Shown: positions 22,780 through 31,015, counted from the stretch's first letter. The stretch: DNA of 33,657 nt from Ruminococcus sp. (GCA_017480485.1 JAFVAN010000034.1:1-33657), one strand, 5' to 3'. Numbers and translations: made by a program. The notes: generated by a model not told the origin, from the letters alone.

Positions 22780-24153
22780 ATGAGCAAGACCATCCCCTAC
22801 AAGATCTATCTTGAAGAAAACGAGCTGCCTAAGCAGTGGTACAACGTGCGCGCAGATATGAAAAATAAGCCCGCACCCCTGCTGAACCCCGGCACCCTGC
22901 AGCCTATGACCATTGACGAGCTCTCTCAGGTGTTCTGCCGCGAGCTGGCAGAGCAGGAGCTGGACGACACCACCCCCTATATCGACATCCCTCAGGAGAT
23001 ACAGGACTTTTACAAGATGTACCGCCCCGCACCGCTGGTAAGAGCCTACTGCCTTGAAAAGGCCCTGGGCACTCCCGCAAAGATCTACTATAAGTTCGAG
23101 GGCAACAACACCTCGGGCAGCCATAAGCTGAACTCGGCTATCGCTCAGGCCTACTACGCCAAGAAGCAGGGCCTCAAGGGCGTTACCACCGAGACAGGCG
23201 CCGGACAGTGGGGCACCGCCCTTTCCATGGCCTGCGCTTATCTGGGACTTGACTGCAAGGTCTATATGGTAAAGGTTAGCTACGAGCAGAAGCCCTTCCG
23301 CCGCGAGGTAATGCGCACCTACGGTGCAGACGTTACCCCCTCGCCCTCCAACACCACCAACATCGGCAGACAGATACTCGAGCAGTTCCCCGGCACCACC
23401 GGAAGCCTTGGCTGCGCCATCTCGGAGGCCGTTGAGGTCGCCGTTAGCACCGAGGGCTACAGATACGTTCTCGGCTCGGTGCTCTCTCAGGTACTGCTGC
23501 ACCAGTCCGTTATCGGCCTCGAGGCTATGGCAGCCTGCGACAAATACGACATCAAGCCCGACATGATAATCGGCTGCGCCGGCGGCGGCTCCAACCTTGG
23601 CGGCCTTATCTCGCCCTTCGTTGGCAGAAAGCTCCGCGGAGAGGCCGACTACGAGATCATCGCGGTAGAGCCCGCCTCCTGCCCCTCCCTGACCCGCGGC
23701 AAGTACGCCTATGACTTCTGCGACACAGGAAAGGTATGCCCCCTTGCAAAGATGTACACCTTGGGCTCCGGCTTCATACCCTCGCCCAACCACGCAGGCG
23801 GCCTGCGCTATCACGGCATGAGCAGCGTTGTTTCGCAGCTCTATGATGACGGCCTTATCACCGCCCGCAGCGTCGAGCAGACCGCGGTATTCGAGGCCGC
23901 CGAGAAGTTTGCCCGCGTAGAGGGCATCCTGCCCGCCCCCGAGAGCAGCCACGCCATCAAGGTCGCCATCGACGAGGCCCTTAAGTGCAAGGAGACAGGC
24001 GAGGAGAAGACCATTCTCTTCGGCCTGACAGGCACAGGCTACTTCGACATGGTAGCATACCAGAAGTTCAACGACGGCGAGATGTCGGACTACATCCCCA
24101 CCGACGAGCAGATCGCCGAGAGCCTTGCGAAGCTTCCTGCCGTAGACAAGTAA
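22780..24153 (+). CDS. trpB: Tryptophan synthase beta chain-like protein, TrpB2 type
   Basis: A 457-residue PLP enzyme that joins indole and serine to make tryptophan. K116 (GSHKLNS) holds the cofactor, E138 (TETGAGQWG) is the catalytic glutamate and CAGGGSN binds the PLP phosphate. The extended N-terminus with LPKQWYNV and the SHK motif mark the TrpB2 subgroup, which is longer than classical TrpB and often works without TrpA. No trpA or other trp gene is adjacent, so it may salvage free indole. The ATG at 22780 follows AAGAGG; a longer in-frame reading would run through the T-box leader and is not real. Confidence 0.94.
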   Translation: MSKTIPYKIYLEENELPKQWYNVRADMKNKPAPLLNPGTLQPMTIDELSQVFCRELAEQELDDTTPYIDIPQEIQDFYKMYRPAPLVRAYCLEKALGTPAKIYYKFEGNNTSGSHKLNSAIAQAYYAKKQGLKGVTTETGAGQWGTALSMACAYLGLDCKVYMVKVSYEQKPFRREVMRTYGADVTPSPSNTTNIGRQILEQFPGTTGSLGCAISEAVEVAVSTEGYRYVLGSVLSQVLLHQSVIGLEAMAACDKYDIKPDMIIGCAGGGSNLGGLISPFVGRKLRGEADYEIIAVEPASCPSLTRGKYAYDFCDTGKVCPLAKMYTLGSGFIPSPNHAGGLRYHGMSSVVSQLYDDGLITARSVEQTAVFEAAEKFARVEGILPAPESSHAIKVAIDEALKCKETGEEKTILFGLTGTGYFDMVAYQKFNDGEMSDYIPTDEQIAESLAKLPAVDK

Positions 24154-24169
24154 AGCACGAGCGCAATTT

Positions 24170-24250
24170 AAAGCCCCGAGCCGCACAGCGGTCCGGGGCT
24201 TTTCCGTAAAATAAAAAACCCCCAAACGGGGGTTTTTTATTTTACGGAAA
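24170..24250. terminator. Double terminator between trpB and the L,D-transpeptidase gene
   Basis: First hairpin: AAGCCCCG with CGGGGCTT, inner GCCGC/GCGGT (24170-24204). Second: a perfect 20-plus-bp stem, TTCCGTAAAATAAAAAACC then CCC, loop AAAC, and its exact complement (24202-24249). The A/T-rich arms make it work in both directions for the two convergent genes. Confidence 0.9.
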
Positions 24251-24254
24251 CACT

Positions 24255-25907
24255 TTACAGACCGAAGGGGGTCTCCTTGTCGGAGTTCTTGTCCTTGTAG
24301 TACATTACCACGGGGGTGCCGAGGGGCACGTTGTCGTAGATGTACTTGGCGCCGTTGTAGTTCATGTTTATGCAGCCATGAGAGCCCTGCCACTTGTAGA
24401 TCTCTCCGCCCAGGTAGTTGCCGCGCCACTGAGAGTCGTGCAGGCCGATGCCGCAGAGTGAAACATTGTTCCAGAAGGCGCAGGTAACATCCCAGCTGTC
24501 GCCGTCGGCGTTGGTGTCCTTCATGCGGTGGTTGGTGTCCTTGCTCCAGAGCTTGTACACGCCCGGGAGGGTTGTCCTTGCCAAAGTCGTGGTCTGGCCC
24601 GAGACGATGTCCGTCTCAAAGTCCAGCTTGCCCTCCTTGTAGTACCAGAGGTGCTGGGCCATAAGGTCGATCTCGATATAGGTCTTGCCGATGTCGTCCT
24701 TGGCGGTGCGGGCCTCCTCGACGCCCGTGTAAACAAAGTATCCGTCCTCGTAATAGATGGGGTCAACGTTCTCGATGGTCTGGCCTGCCTCAAGCATTTC
24801 AACAAGTGCGTCGCAGGTGCGCTCCTGATCTATCCACCAGCCGTATCTTGCGTCGTCGCTGTCCTCTACGGTGATGTCGCCCTGAAGGGTGGCGTGGAAT
24901 TTTCTGTCCTTGCCGAAGGTGTCGTACTTTTCCGCCAGCTTCTCAACATACTTCATGGCCTTGTCGCGGTTGGCGGAGATCTCGAAGGTCTTGGGGTCCA
25001 GCTCGATCATGTCCACCAGCTCCTGACCCTCGAGGGTCTCGGTGGTGTAGTCGAAGTCATAGGTGATCTTCATATAGGCCACGGTGTCGATAGAGTCAAC
25101 GGCCTCCTTGAAGGTGTTGTATTTGTTATCGAGGGTACCCTCATCGTCGTTTATGAGCTTTTCCAGCACTTCGTCGGTCAGGTTCCTCTGAACATAGTCG
25201 TAGCCGGAGTTGTTGATCTTGAGGTCGTAGATCTTATTGAGCTTTTCGCACTTGCTTTCCAGATCGGCCTCCTTGATCTCGGGCTCTATGTAGCAGCCCG
25301 AGGCTGCGGCCTCGCTGGTATAGGTGCCCTTGTCAAAGTTTTTGAGTACATAATCCTCAAGCTTCTGATACTCCATATCGTCGCCCTGCACCTCGGGGAC
25401 TATCTCGTAGCCGCTCTCCTCAAGGACTATCTTGGCGTCCTCGTTCTTGGCGCTGCCCCAGTCGGCGGTCTTCAGCAGGAGTATCATCTTATCGCGGTCA
25501 TAGATGGGGTCGGCCTCGAAGTAATAGTCGCTCTTGGCGGCATAGCCCATGAACCAGGACGAGGGGTCCTGCTTATCGAGTATCTCCTTGACCTTATCCT
25601 TGGAATTGTTCTTATAGTCAAAGTCGGTGAAGGGGATCTCTACCTTTGAGCCGTCCCGCTTGATGACGGTGATGACGCTGTTGTTCTCGGTCTTGTCGAA
25701 GACCTCCTGGGCCTCGGTAAGGGTCTTGCCGCTGACGTCGGTATTATTGATATAGGTATTTGGCAAAAACTTCCCCGTATATCTGGCGCGGCCAATAAAA
25801 TAGATGATGCAGGTGGCAGCAATGAGCAGCAGCAGCACGACGGCCACTATAATGACAGGGACGATGCTTTTCTTTTTCTGACTTTTTTTCTTTGTCTGTA
25901 CAGCCAT
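24255..25907 (-). CDS. L,D-transpeptidase (YkuD domain) with peptidoglycan-binding repeats
   Basis: A 550-residue membrane-anchored enzyme. It has a basic N-terminus, one membrane segment (about 16-38), and an extracellular region of about 370 residues that fits two PG_binding_4-type domains of the kind fused to Gram-positive YkuD enzymes. The YkuD domain (about 415-540) has the motif SHGCINM with active C512. It would make 3-3 cross-links in peptidoglycan or attach proteins to it. AAGGAAGG precedes the ATG. The gene stands alone between a bidirectional terminator and its own promoter. Confidence 0.92.
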   Translation of the reverse strand: MAVQTKKKSQKKKSIVPVIIVAVVLLLLIAATCIIYFIGRARYTGKFLPNTYINNTDVSGKTLTEAQEVFDKTENNSVITVIKRDGSKVEIPFTDFDYKNNSKDKVKEILDKQDPSSWFMGYAAKSDYYFEADPIYDRDKMILLLKTADWGSAKNEDAKIVLEESGYEIVPEVQGDDMEYQKLEDYVLKNFDKGTYTSEAAASGCYIEPEIKEADLESKCEKLNKIYDLKINNSGYDYVQRNLTDEVLEKLINDDEGTLDNKYNTFKEAVDSIDTVAYMKITYDFDYTTETLEGQELVDMIELDPKTFEISANRDKAMKYVEKLAEKYDTFGKDRKFHATLQGDITVEDSDDARYGWWIDQERTCDALVEMLEAGQTIENVDPIYYEDGYFVYTGVEEARTAKDDIGKTYIEIDLMAQHLWYYKEGKLDFETDIVSGQTTTLARTTLPGVYKLWSKDTNHRMKDTNADGDSWDVTCAFWNNVSLCGIGLHDSQWRGNYLGGEIYKWQGSHGCINMNYNGAKYIYDNVPLGTPVVMYYKDKNSDKETPFGL

Positions 25908-25984
25908 AATTGTCCTTCCTTTTTATATATAACGCGAGAAACGGGGCTTTTCACCCCAAGTGTACAAAAAATGTCGCTATTTTT

Positions 25985-26013
25985 ATTATAGCACAAGCAT
26001 CCGCACAATGCAA
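25985..26013 (-). promoter_or_regulatory. Promoter of the L,D-transpeptidase gene
   Basis: On the minus strand TTGCAT (26008-26013), 17 bp, TATAAT (25985-25990), with TGC directly before the -10 (extended -10). Confidence 0.7.
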
Positions 26014-26080
26014 GAGAAAAAATGCGAAAATTTTACCCTCCAAGGGCTATTCAACTTGTTAAGTGTGCTAACGAACACGG

Positions 26081-26209
26081 CGCAATTCGTGTCCCGGGAG
26101 CGGGCGCGCAATTCGCGTCCCGGGCGCGGGCGCGCAATTCGCGTGAGCGGCGGCGGAGCCGCCTCGCAACTGTGTGATGTGCGGGGGCTCCCTCGCGGAG
26201 GGCAGTCTC
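26081..26209 (-). repeat. R-C repeat with 26-bp tandem units
   Basis: On the plus strand a 26-bp unit starting CGCAATTCG and containing GTCCCGGG lies at 26081-26106 and 26107-26132, with a partial unit at 26133-26142. Then come the hairpin GGCGGAGCCGCC, CGCAACTGTGTGATGTG and CTCCCTCGCGGA. It is the mirror image of 28838-28956. No spacers separate the units, so it is not a CRISPR array. Confidence 0.85.
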
Positions 26210-26215
26210 ATTTTG

Positions 26216-26362
26216 GGGCTAGTGGCATGTTTCTGGTTTTGTGATCGGCTCCACATCGGTTTTCGCCCTGCTGGGGCTTGTGGCACGTCCCTGGCTTTGT
26301 GATCGGCTCCACATCGGTTTTTGCCCTGCTGGGGCTTCTACCACGCTCTTAGTTTTGTGTGA
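26216..26362 (+). repeat. R-E tandem repeat, 58-bp unit, two full copies and a partial third
   Basis: Units at 26216-26273 and 26274-26331 share GTGATCGGCTCCACATCGGT and GCCCTGCTGGGGCTT; the third copy decays after about 30 bp. A degenerate inverse copy is at 178-262. The remainder of the gap (26363-26627) contains a short AATTATCAACTATCAACTAT run near 26576 and no gene. Confidence 0.85.
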
Positions 26363-26627
26363 TGAACAACATTGGCGCCCTCTTTTTCTCAGGTTTTAGG
26401 GTCACTTGTGCTACGCTAAAGATTTGTGGTTTTTTCGATTATTTGATCAAGAGGTGTTAAGGAAAGATTGGTGTGCGCCTTACATCGTGCTATCAATCAG
26501 ATCCATCAACAGGGTGAAGGCTTGACCGCGCGTTTTTTAATGCGCTCCGCGAGGGGGTTTTAGGGCCTCTGCTTCTAATTATCAACTATCAACTATCAAT
26601 TATCAACTTCCTCTGTCCCCGCGCCAC

Positions 26628-26656
26628 TTTACATTTTTGGGGCGTTGTGCTATAAT
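26628..26656 (+). promoter_or_regulatory. Promoter of the potassium channel gene
   Basis: TTTACA (26628-26633), 17 bp, TATAAT (26651-26656), with TGC before the -10. The leader is about 107 nt and can fold (CCGGAGGGA with TCTCCTCCGG, about 26677-26719). I do not recognise a known riboswitch in it. Confidence 0.8.
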
Positions 26657-26769
26657 GTTCTTGACCCGAACCTGTCCGGAGGGACCGGCGCAGAGCTAAA
26701 AAGCTGCCCTCTCCTCCGGCCGCGACTTTGCAGATAACTGTGGACCAATAAAAATACGGAGGCCCTGAA

Positions 26770-27738
26770 ATGACAAGACCGGGATTTAAGAAAAGAGTTT
26801 TTGATATAATCCAGATAGGCTACCGGGGCGACGCCCCAAGCAGGTTCTTCGACCTGTTCATCTCGGCTGTGATAATGATAAACATAACCGCCATGCTGCT
26901 GGACACCTTCAGTGAGCTGGAGCGCTTCTCCCGCATCTTCGAGGTCATCGAGCTGGTGACGGTGGTGGTGTTCTGCATAGAGTATGTTCTTCGGATGTGG
27001 ACGGCGGACCTGCTTTATCCCAAGTACGGGCCCTTTGGCTCCCGGGTGCGGTTCCTGTTCTCCTGGGACGGCATCGTTGATCTGCTCACCATCCTGCCCT
27101 TCTACTTCCTTTCGGGCTTCATCGTGTTCAGGCTGCTGCGGGTGGTCAGGATATTCCGCCTTTTCAGGCTCAACGCCCAGTACGACTCCTTCAACGTCAT
27201 AACCTCGGTGCTTAAGGAGAAGCGCAACCAGATAATCTCCTCGGTGTTCATAATCCTGACGCTGATGCTGGCCTCCTCCATCGGGATGTACTCGGCGGAG
27301 CACATTGCTCAGCCCGAGGTCTTTGACAACGCCTTTTCGGGAATGTGGTGGAGCATCTCGACGCTGCTAACGGTAGGCTACGGCGATATCTACCCCATCA
27401 CGGTGGTGGGCAAGATAATGGCGATAATCATAGCCCTGCTGGGCGTGGGGGTCGTTGCTATCCCCACAGGTATCATCAGTGCGGGCTTTGTTGAGCTTTA
27501 CAGCAGGAACGAGCACTCGGACTCCCGCTTCGAGGACGTCTCGAAGATCGGCGAGATACAGATAGACGAGCACAGCGAGCTCTTGGGACTTACGGTACGG
27601 GAGGTACAGAAGAGCTTTAACATGACGGTGCTGCTCATCCTTCGGGGAGAGCTGACTGTTCTTGCGGCAGAGGCCCTGCGCCTACAGTCGGGGGACATCA
27701 TCGTGGTTCGCTCCGACAAGCTGGAAAAGACAGAATAA
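26770..27738 (+). CDS. Voltage-gated-type potassium channel with C-terminal TrkA_C-like domain
   Basis: A 322-residue channel subunit with six membrane segments. S4 (121-134) has arginines at every third position (R121, R124, R127, R130, R133). The selectivity filter TVGYGD is at 201-206 before S6. The soluble C-terminus (about 255-318) reads like a TrkA_C/RCK_C domain (HSELLGLTVREV, then LQSGDIIVV), a ligand-sensing fold that in several bacterial K+ transporters binds c-di-AMP; whether it does here is unknown. GGAGG lies 7 nt before the ATG. It is transcribed alone from the promoter at 26628. Confidence 0.92.
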   Translation: MTRPGFKKRVFDIIQIGYRGDAPSRFFDLFISAVIMINITAMLLDTFSELERFSRIFEVIELVTVVVFCIEYVLRMWTADLLYPKYGPFGSRVRFLFSWDGIVDLLTILPFYFLSGFIVFRLLRVVRIFRLFRLNAQYDSFNVITSVLKEKRNQIISSVFIILTLMLASSIGMYSAEHIAQPEVFDNAFSGMWWSISTLLTVGYGDIYPITVVGKIMAIIIALLGVGVVAIPTGIISAGFVELYSRNEHSDSRFEDVSKIGEIQIDEHSELLGLTVREVQKSFNMTVLLILRGELTVLAAEALRLQSGDIIVVRSDKLEKTE

Positions 27739-27742
27739 AGAG

Positions 27743-27784
27743 CCGAAAAAGCGTACTCCCCTGTTGGGGAGTACGCTTTTTCGG
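27743..27784. terminator. Bidirectional terminator between the K+ channel and mazF
   Basis: Perfect 19-bp stem CCGAAAAAGCGTACTCCCC (27743-27761), loop TGTT, and its exact complement. The A and T runs within the arms let it work in both directions. Confidence 0.93.
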
Positions 27785-27810
27785 CAGTAGGGTTGAACAT
27801 CGATCGCACC

Positions 27811-28167
27811 CTAACTCCTTGATGCCGAGAGCCCGAAGGATATCTCAAGGGCGGAATCCACGGCGTCCATGACGTCGCCGCCCGCCTCGCCCATGCGCTC
27901 CCGCAGGCGGCGCTTGTCTAATGTACGGATCTGCTCCAGAAGGACGATGGAATCCCGCGAGAGGCCGCAGGTGCCTGCACCGACGGTTATATGGGTAGGC
28001 AGGTCGCTTTTGGTCATCCTGCTGGTGATGGCTGCGGCGATCACGGTGGGGGAGTATTTGTTCCCCACGTCGTTCTGGACGATGAGCACGGGCCTGAGCC
28101 CGCCCTGCTCCGAGCCCACGACTGGGCTAAGGTCGGCGTAATAGATCTCGCCTCTGCGCACTGTCAT
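27811..28167 (-). CDS. mazF: MazF/EndoA-type endoribonuclease toxin
   Basis: A 118-residue PemK/MazF protein, very similar in my reading to B. subtilis EndoA (NdoA), including [20 protein letters not shown]. It would cut mRNA at a short sequence. The residues needed in EndoA, R25 and T48, are at exactly these positions. The ATG at 28167 is favoured over an in-frame GTG four codons earlier, because the AAAGGAG site would touch that GTG. No MazE/NdoAI-like antitoxin gene lies upstream: 28168-28404 contains no convincing small gene. The antitoxin must be elsewhere or the toxin is tolerated in another way. Confidence 0.93.
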   Translation of the reverse strand: MTVRRGEIYYADLSPVVGSEQGGLRPVLIVQNDVGNKYSPTVIAAAITSRMTKSDLPTHITVGAGTCGLSRDSIVLLEQIRTLDKRRLRERMGEAGGDVMDAVDSALEISFGLSASRS

Positions 28168-28404
28168 TTTGCTGCACACTCCTTTTTTGATGTAAGATAG
28201 AGGAAGAGAAGAAGCATCCGCTGTTCCTCTTTGCTGTTATTATTGACTGCCGTCCGCTTTTTTATACGGCATTTTTAGCTGCCTCGGCGGCTCTTTTTTA
28301 TTTTATGCTGCGGGTCGGGAGGAGGTCAATTTTGCCGTCATTCTGCACAAACGGGAAGCGGCGTTTTTGTGCAAATATATGTTTTTATATTTAATGAATT
28401 CACA

Positions 28405-28451
28405 AACCCCGATTTGTTGCACGCCGACGTGCAACAAATCGGGGTTTTTTA
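28405..28451 (+). terminator. Perfect 19-bp hairpin with T run, no gene in front of it
   Basis: AACCCCGATTTGTTGCACG (28405-28423), loop CCGA, and its exact complement (28428-28446), followed by TTTT. It looks like a strong plus-strand terminator, yet the nearest upstream gene (mazF) is on the other strand. It may insulate the prophage module, or end an unseen small transcript. From 28452 to 28690 there are several short palindromes (for example GTCTCGCAGCCGAGAC and CGACTGCGGTCG) but no gene. Confidence 0.75.
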
Positions 28452-28691
28452 CCTGTTAGTGAGAGGTGTTAACGGACAGAACAAAGGCTGGTGTCTCGCA
28501 GCCGAGACCGAAGGGTTTCCCGTCGGCCCGCTGGCGGGGCGAGGCTTCGATCCATCTGACCCCGGGCAGGGGCGGCCCTCTCTTGCAGGGCACGACTGGT
28601 ACCCCCGTGCGGAGCGCCCGTTGGGGTGGGGGTTTCGCCGACTGCGGTCGGCGACCAGGGCGCTGCCCCGATTTTCGTCCGAGTTTATGCG

Positions 28692-28975
28692 AGGACAAAA
28701 TATACCTTGCCAAGGGGCTAAGGCCGCCCCTTGGATTCCGGCCAATATGCGGGTAAAGTGCTGGGTATTTCACTTTGGTTGCTCGAAGGCCTTCTGAGGG
28801 CGTTTCCCTCTTCTGAGCCCCCTCTGAGGGCCACCGTTCCGCGAGGGTGCCCCCGCACATCACACAGTTGCGAGGCGGCTCAGCCGCCGCTCACGCGAAT
28901 TGCGCGCCCGCGCCCGGGACGCGAATTGCGCGCCCACGCCCGGGACGCGAATTGCGTGGTGCACGCCGTGCACAA
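28692..28975 (+). repeat. Composite repeat: R-D followed by R-C with 26-bp tandem units
   Basis: R-D: hairpin CCAAGGGGC/GCCCCTTGG (28710-28734, loop TAAGGCC), then CCGGCCAAT, TTTCACTT and GCCTTCTGAGG. R-C from about 28838: TTCCGCGAGGGTG, CACATCACACAGTTGCGAGG, hairpin GGCGGCTCAGCCGCC, and two 26-bp units (28895-28920, 28921-28946) beginning GCGAATTGCGCGCCC, a partial unit, and the palindrome GTGCACGCCGTGCAC. It ends next to the ribosome-binding site of the terminase small subunit gene. Confidence 0.85.
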
Positions 28976-28987
28976 TAAGGAGGTTTT

Positions 28988-29476
28988 ATGAAACAGATCG
29001 ACATTAAGGATTTTGTGGCGGCTTTTGCCAGAGGCGGGAACGCCGAGGAGGCTGCCATCAATGCGGGGATATCCCCCCTAAGAGCTAAGACTGACGGCCT
29101 GAGGCTGCTGCTGAAAAGCGCCGTAAGGCGGCAGATCAAAAGGGTGCGGGCTGCCCTCTTCTCCGACGAGGCGGAGGTACGGGCAGGGCTGGAACGCCTC
29201 GCCTACGGCAGAGCCAACGACGCCGTGGCTCTGGCCTTCTGCGAGGAGATAACTCCCGAGCTGCTGGCGGGCGCCGACCTCTATAACGTCAGCGAGATCA
29301 AAAAGGTCAAGGGCGGCGGCGTTGAGATAAAGCTCTTCGACAGGCAGCGCGCCCTCGAGGCTCTGGCGGAGCTTAACGACAGGCAGCAGCAGGACAAGCG
29401 GGCCCGCAGCCTTGTGGAGGAGATCTACGGCCCCGCCCCCACCCCCGAGGAGGCCGAGACCGATGGGGGCCTCTAA
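28988..29476 (+). CDS. Phage terminase small subunit
   Basis: A 162-residue protein placed directly before the terminase large subunit, with which it overlaps by 14 nt. The N-terminal part (about 1-55) reads as a helix-turn-helix-like DNA-binding segment (VAAFARGGNAEEAAINAGIS), and the rest is mostly helical with a Lys-rich KKVKGGG turn, as in Terminase_2-type small subunits. It would recognise the packaging site and load the large subunit. AAGGAGG ends 5 nt before the ATG. No phage promoter is recognisable; the sequence just upstream is host-type repeat. Confidence 0.75.
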   Translation: MKQIDIKDFVAAFARGGNAEEAAINAGISPLRAKTDGLRLLLKSAVRRQIKRVRAALFSDEAEVRAGLERLAYGRANDAVALAFCEEITPELLAGADLYNVSEIKKVKGGGVEIKLFDRQRALEALAELNDRQQQDKRARSLVEEIYGPAPTPEEAETDGGL

Positions 29477-30722
29477 GCCTGTGTGCCGCCTCTCGTCAAA
29501 GCAGCGGCAGGTCTTTTCTTGGTGGCGGGACCCCGAGACCTCCGGCCGCGACGGCATCATCTGCGACGGGGCGGTCCGTTCGGGAAAGACCTTCGCCATG
29601 TCAATGTCCTTTGCGGTGTGGGCCTGCACCACCTTTCGGGACAGCGACTTTGCCCTCTGCGGCAAGACCGTGACCTCCGTGCGGCGCAACCTTGTGACGC
29701 CTCTTGTGAGGCGGGCGCGGGACTGGGGCTTTGACGTAAAGGAGTACGCCTCGAAGAGCTACATCGAGCTTTCGCTTGGGGGTTCTCGGAACAGGTTCTA
29801 TCTTTTCGGCGGGCGGGACGAGAGCTCGGCGGCGCTGATACAGGGCATCACCCTCTCGGGGGTGCTGCTGGACGAGGTGGCGCTGATGCCCCGAAGCTTT
29901 GTGGAGCAGGCGGTGGCAAGGTGCTCGGTGACAGGGTCGCGGCTGTGGTTCAACTGCAACCCCGAACACAGCCGCCACTGGTTCAAGACCGAGTGGATAG
30001 ACAAGGCCGAGGAAAAGAACCTGCTGGTGCTGCACTTCTCTCTGGAAGACAACCCTGCCCTGTCGGCGCGGGTGGTCGAGAGGTACAAAAAGCTTTACTC
30101 GGGGGCCTTTTATGAGCGGTTCGTGCTTGGGTGCTGGACGGACACACAAGGGCTCGTGTATTCCATGTTCGACGAGCGCCTGCACGTCACCTCGGCGCTG
30201 CCGAAGGAGTGCGAGAAATACGCCGTCAGCTGCGATTACGGCACTGTGAACCCCTCGAGCTTCGGGCTCTGGGGGCTCAGCGGGGGCGTGTGGTACAGGC
30301 TGGCGGAATACTACTACGACTCTCGGCGGGAGGGACAGGCCCGGACCGACGAGGAGCACTATCGGGGGCTTGAGGCCCTGTGCGGCGGCAGAGAGATAAG
30401 CCTTGTGATCTGCGACCCCTCGGCGGCGTCCTTCATCGAGTGCATAAGGCGGCACGGAAGGTTTCGCGTAGTGCCTGCGAAGAACGACGTTTTGTCGGGG
30501 ATAAGGCGGGTCGGAGACGCACTGACCAACGGTAAGATCAGGATAGGAGCGGGGTGCAGGGACTGCATCAGGGAATTCGGGCTTTACCGCTGGGAGAGCG
30601 GCGGGTCCGATGCCCCGGTCAAGGAGAACGATCACGCCATGGATGATGTGCGGTACTTTGTATCGAGGTTCATCACGGGAGACGAGAGCGGGTTTATGGT
30701 AATGACTATAGATAGGTGCTGA
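29463..30722 (+). CDS. Phage terminase large subunit
   Basis: A 419-residue packaging motor and nuclease. The ATPase half has the Walker A variant GAVRSGKT (36-43), Walker B GVLLDE (133-138) and the coupling segment LWFNCNPE (161-168). The nuclease half (about 250-405) has the acidic residues D258 (SCDYG), D318 (VICDPS) and D394/D395 (HAMDDV). It cuts concatemeric phage DNA and drives it into the prohead. All key residues are present, so the gene looks functional. The start at 29463 lies inside the terS reading frame; longer in-frame readings begin with a proline-rich sequence without a ribosome site. Confidence 0.93.
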   Translation: MGASKPVCRLSSKQRQVFSWWRDPETSGRDGIICDGAVRSGKTFAMSMSFAVWACTTFRDSDFALCGKTVTSVRRNLVTPLVRRARDWGFDVKEYASKSYIELSLGGSRNRFYLFGGRDESSAALIQGITLSGVLLDEVALMPRSFVEQAVARCSVTGSRLWFNCNPEHSRHWFKTEWIDKAEEKNLLVLHFSLEDNPALSARVVERYKKLYSGAFYERFVLGCWTDTQGLVYSMFDERLHVTSALPKECEKYAVSCDYGTVNPSSFGLWGLSGGVWYRLAEYYYDSRREGQARTDEEHYRGLEALCGGREISLVICDPSAASFIECIRRHGRFRVVPAKNDVLSGIRRVGDALTNGKIRIGAGCRDCIREFGLYRWESGGSDAPVKENDHAMDDVRYFVSRFITGDESGFMVMTIDRC

Positions 30723-30840
30723 CCCGGTTCCGCAGAAATTAGGGTCAACGGCGCACAGCCGAATTTCGCGCCCCAGATAGTGCTGGCCGATAAAAAGTCT
30801 CGCGAAGCGCTTTATGTCCGCAGGAGGATAAGCCTTCTGC

Positions 30841-31015
30841 ATCTCTCTTTTTCTTTGTGTGGTTCTCCGCGTCTGCGCTCGGTTGCGAGGGGGAGGACCA
30901 CAAGAGGGGGCTCCCCGTCGATCAGATGTGATAAGTACCTTGTTTCCCCCTCTTTAGGTCCTCCCCCTCGCGCTCCCCTTCTCCTTATCTCTCCCCATAT
31001 TTAGGCTTTTCGCGC
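30841..31015 (-). repeat. R-A hairpin repeat, copy 3 (inverted relative to copy 1)
   Basis: The reverse complement matches 1-175 nearly throughout, including both stem arms and most of the loop. There is one additional mismatch in the stem. It lies between the terminase and portal genes. The pair is inverted and about 30.8 kb apart. The short stretch 30723-30840 shows no gene. Confidence 0.9.

Noticed and set aside
26657..26769. A c-di-AMP (ydaO) riboswitch before the K+ channel gene
   Set aside because: The leader is short and I could not find the conserved elements of this class.
28168..28404. A MazE-like antitoxin gene upstream of mazF
   Set aside because: No open frame with a ribosome site and antitoxin-like sequence is present.
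28838..28956. Regular 26-bp repeats that could suggest a CRISPR array
   Set aside because: The units are directly adjacent with no spacers and there are no cas genes; the same holds for 26081-26142.
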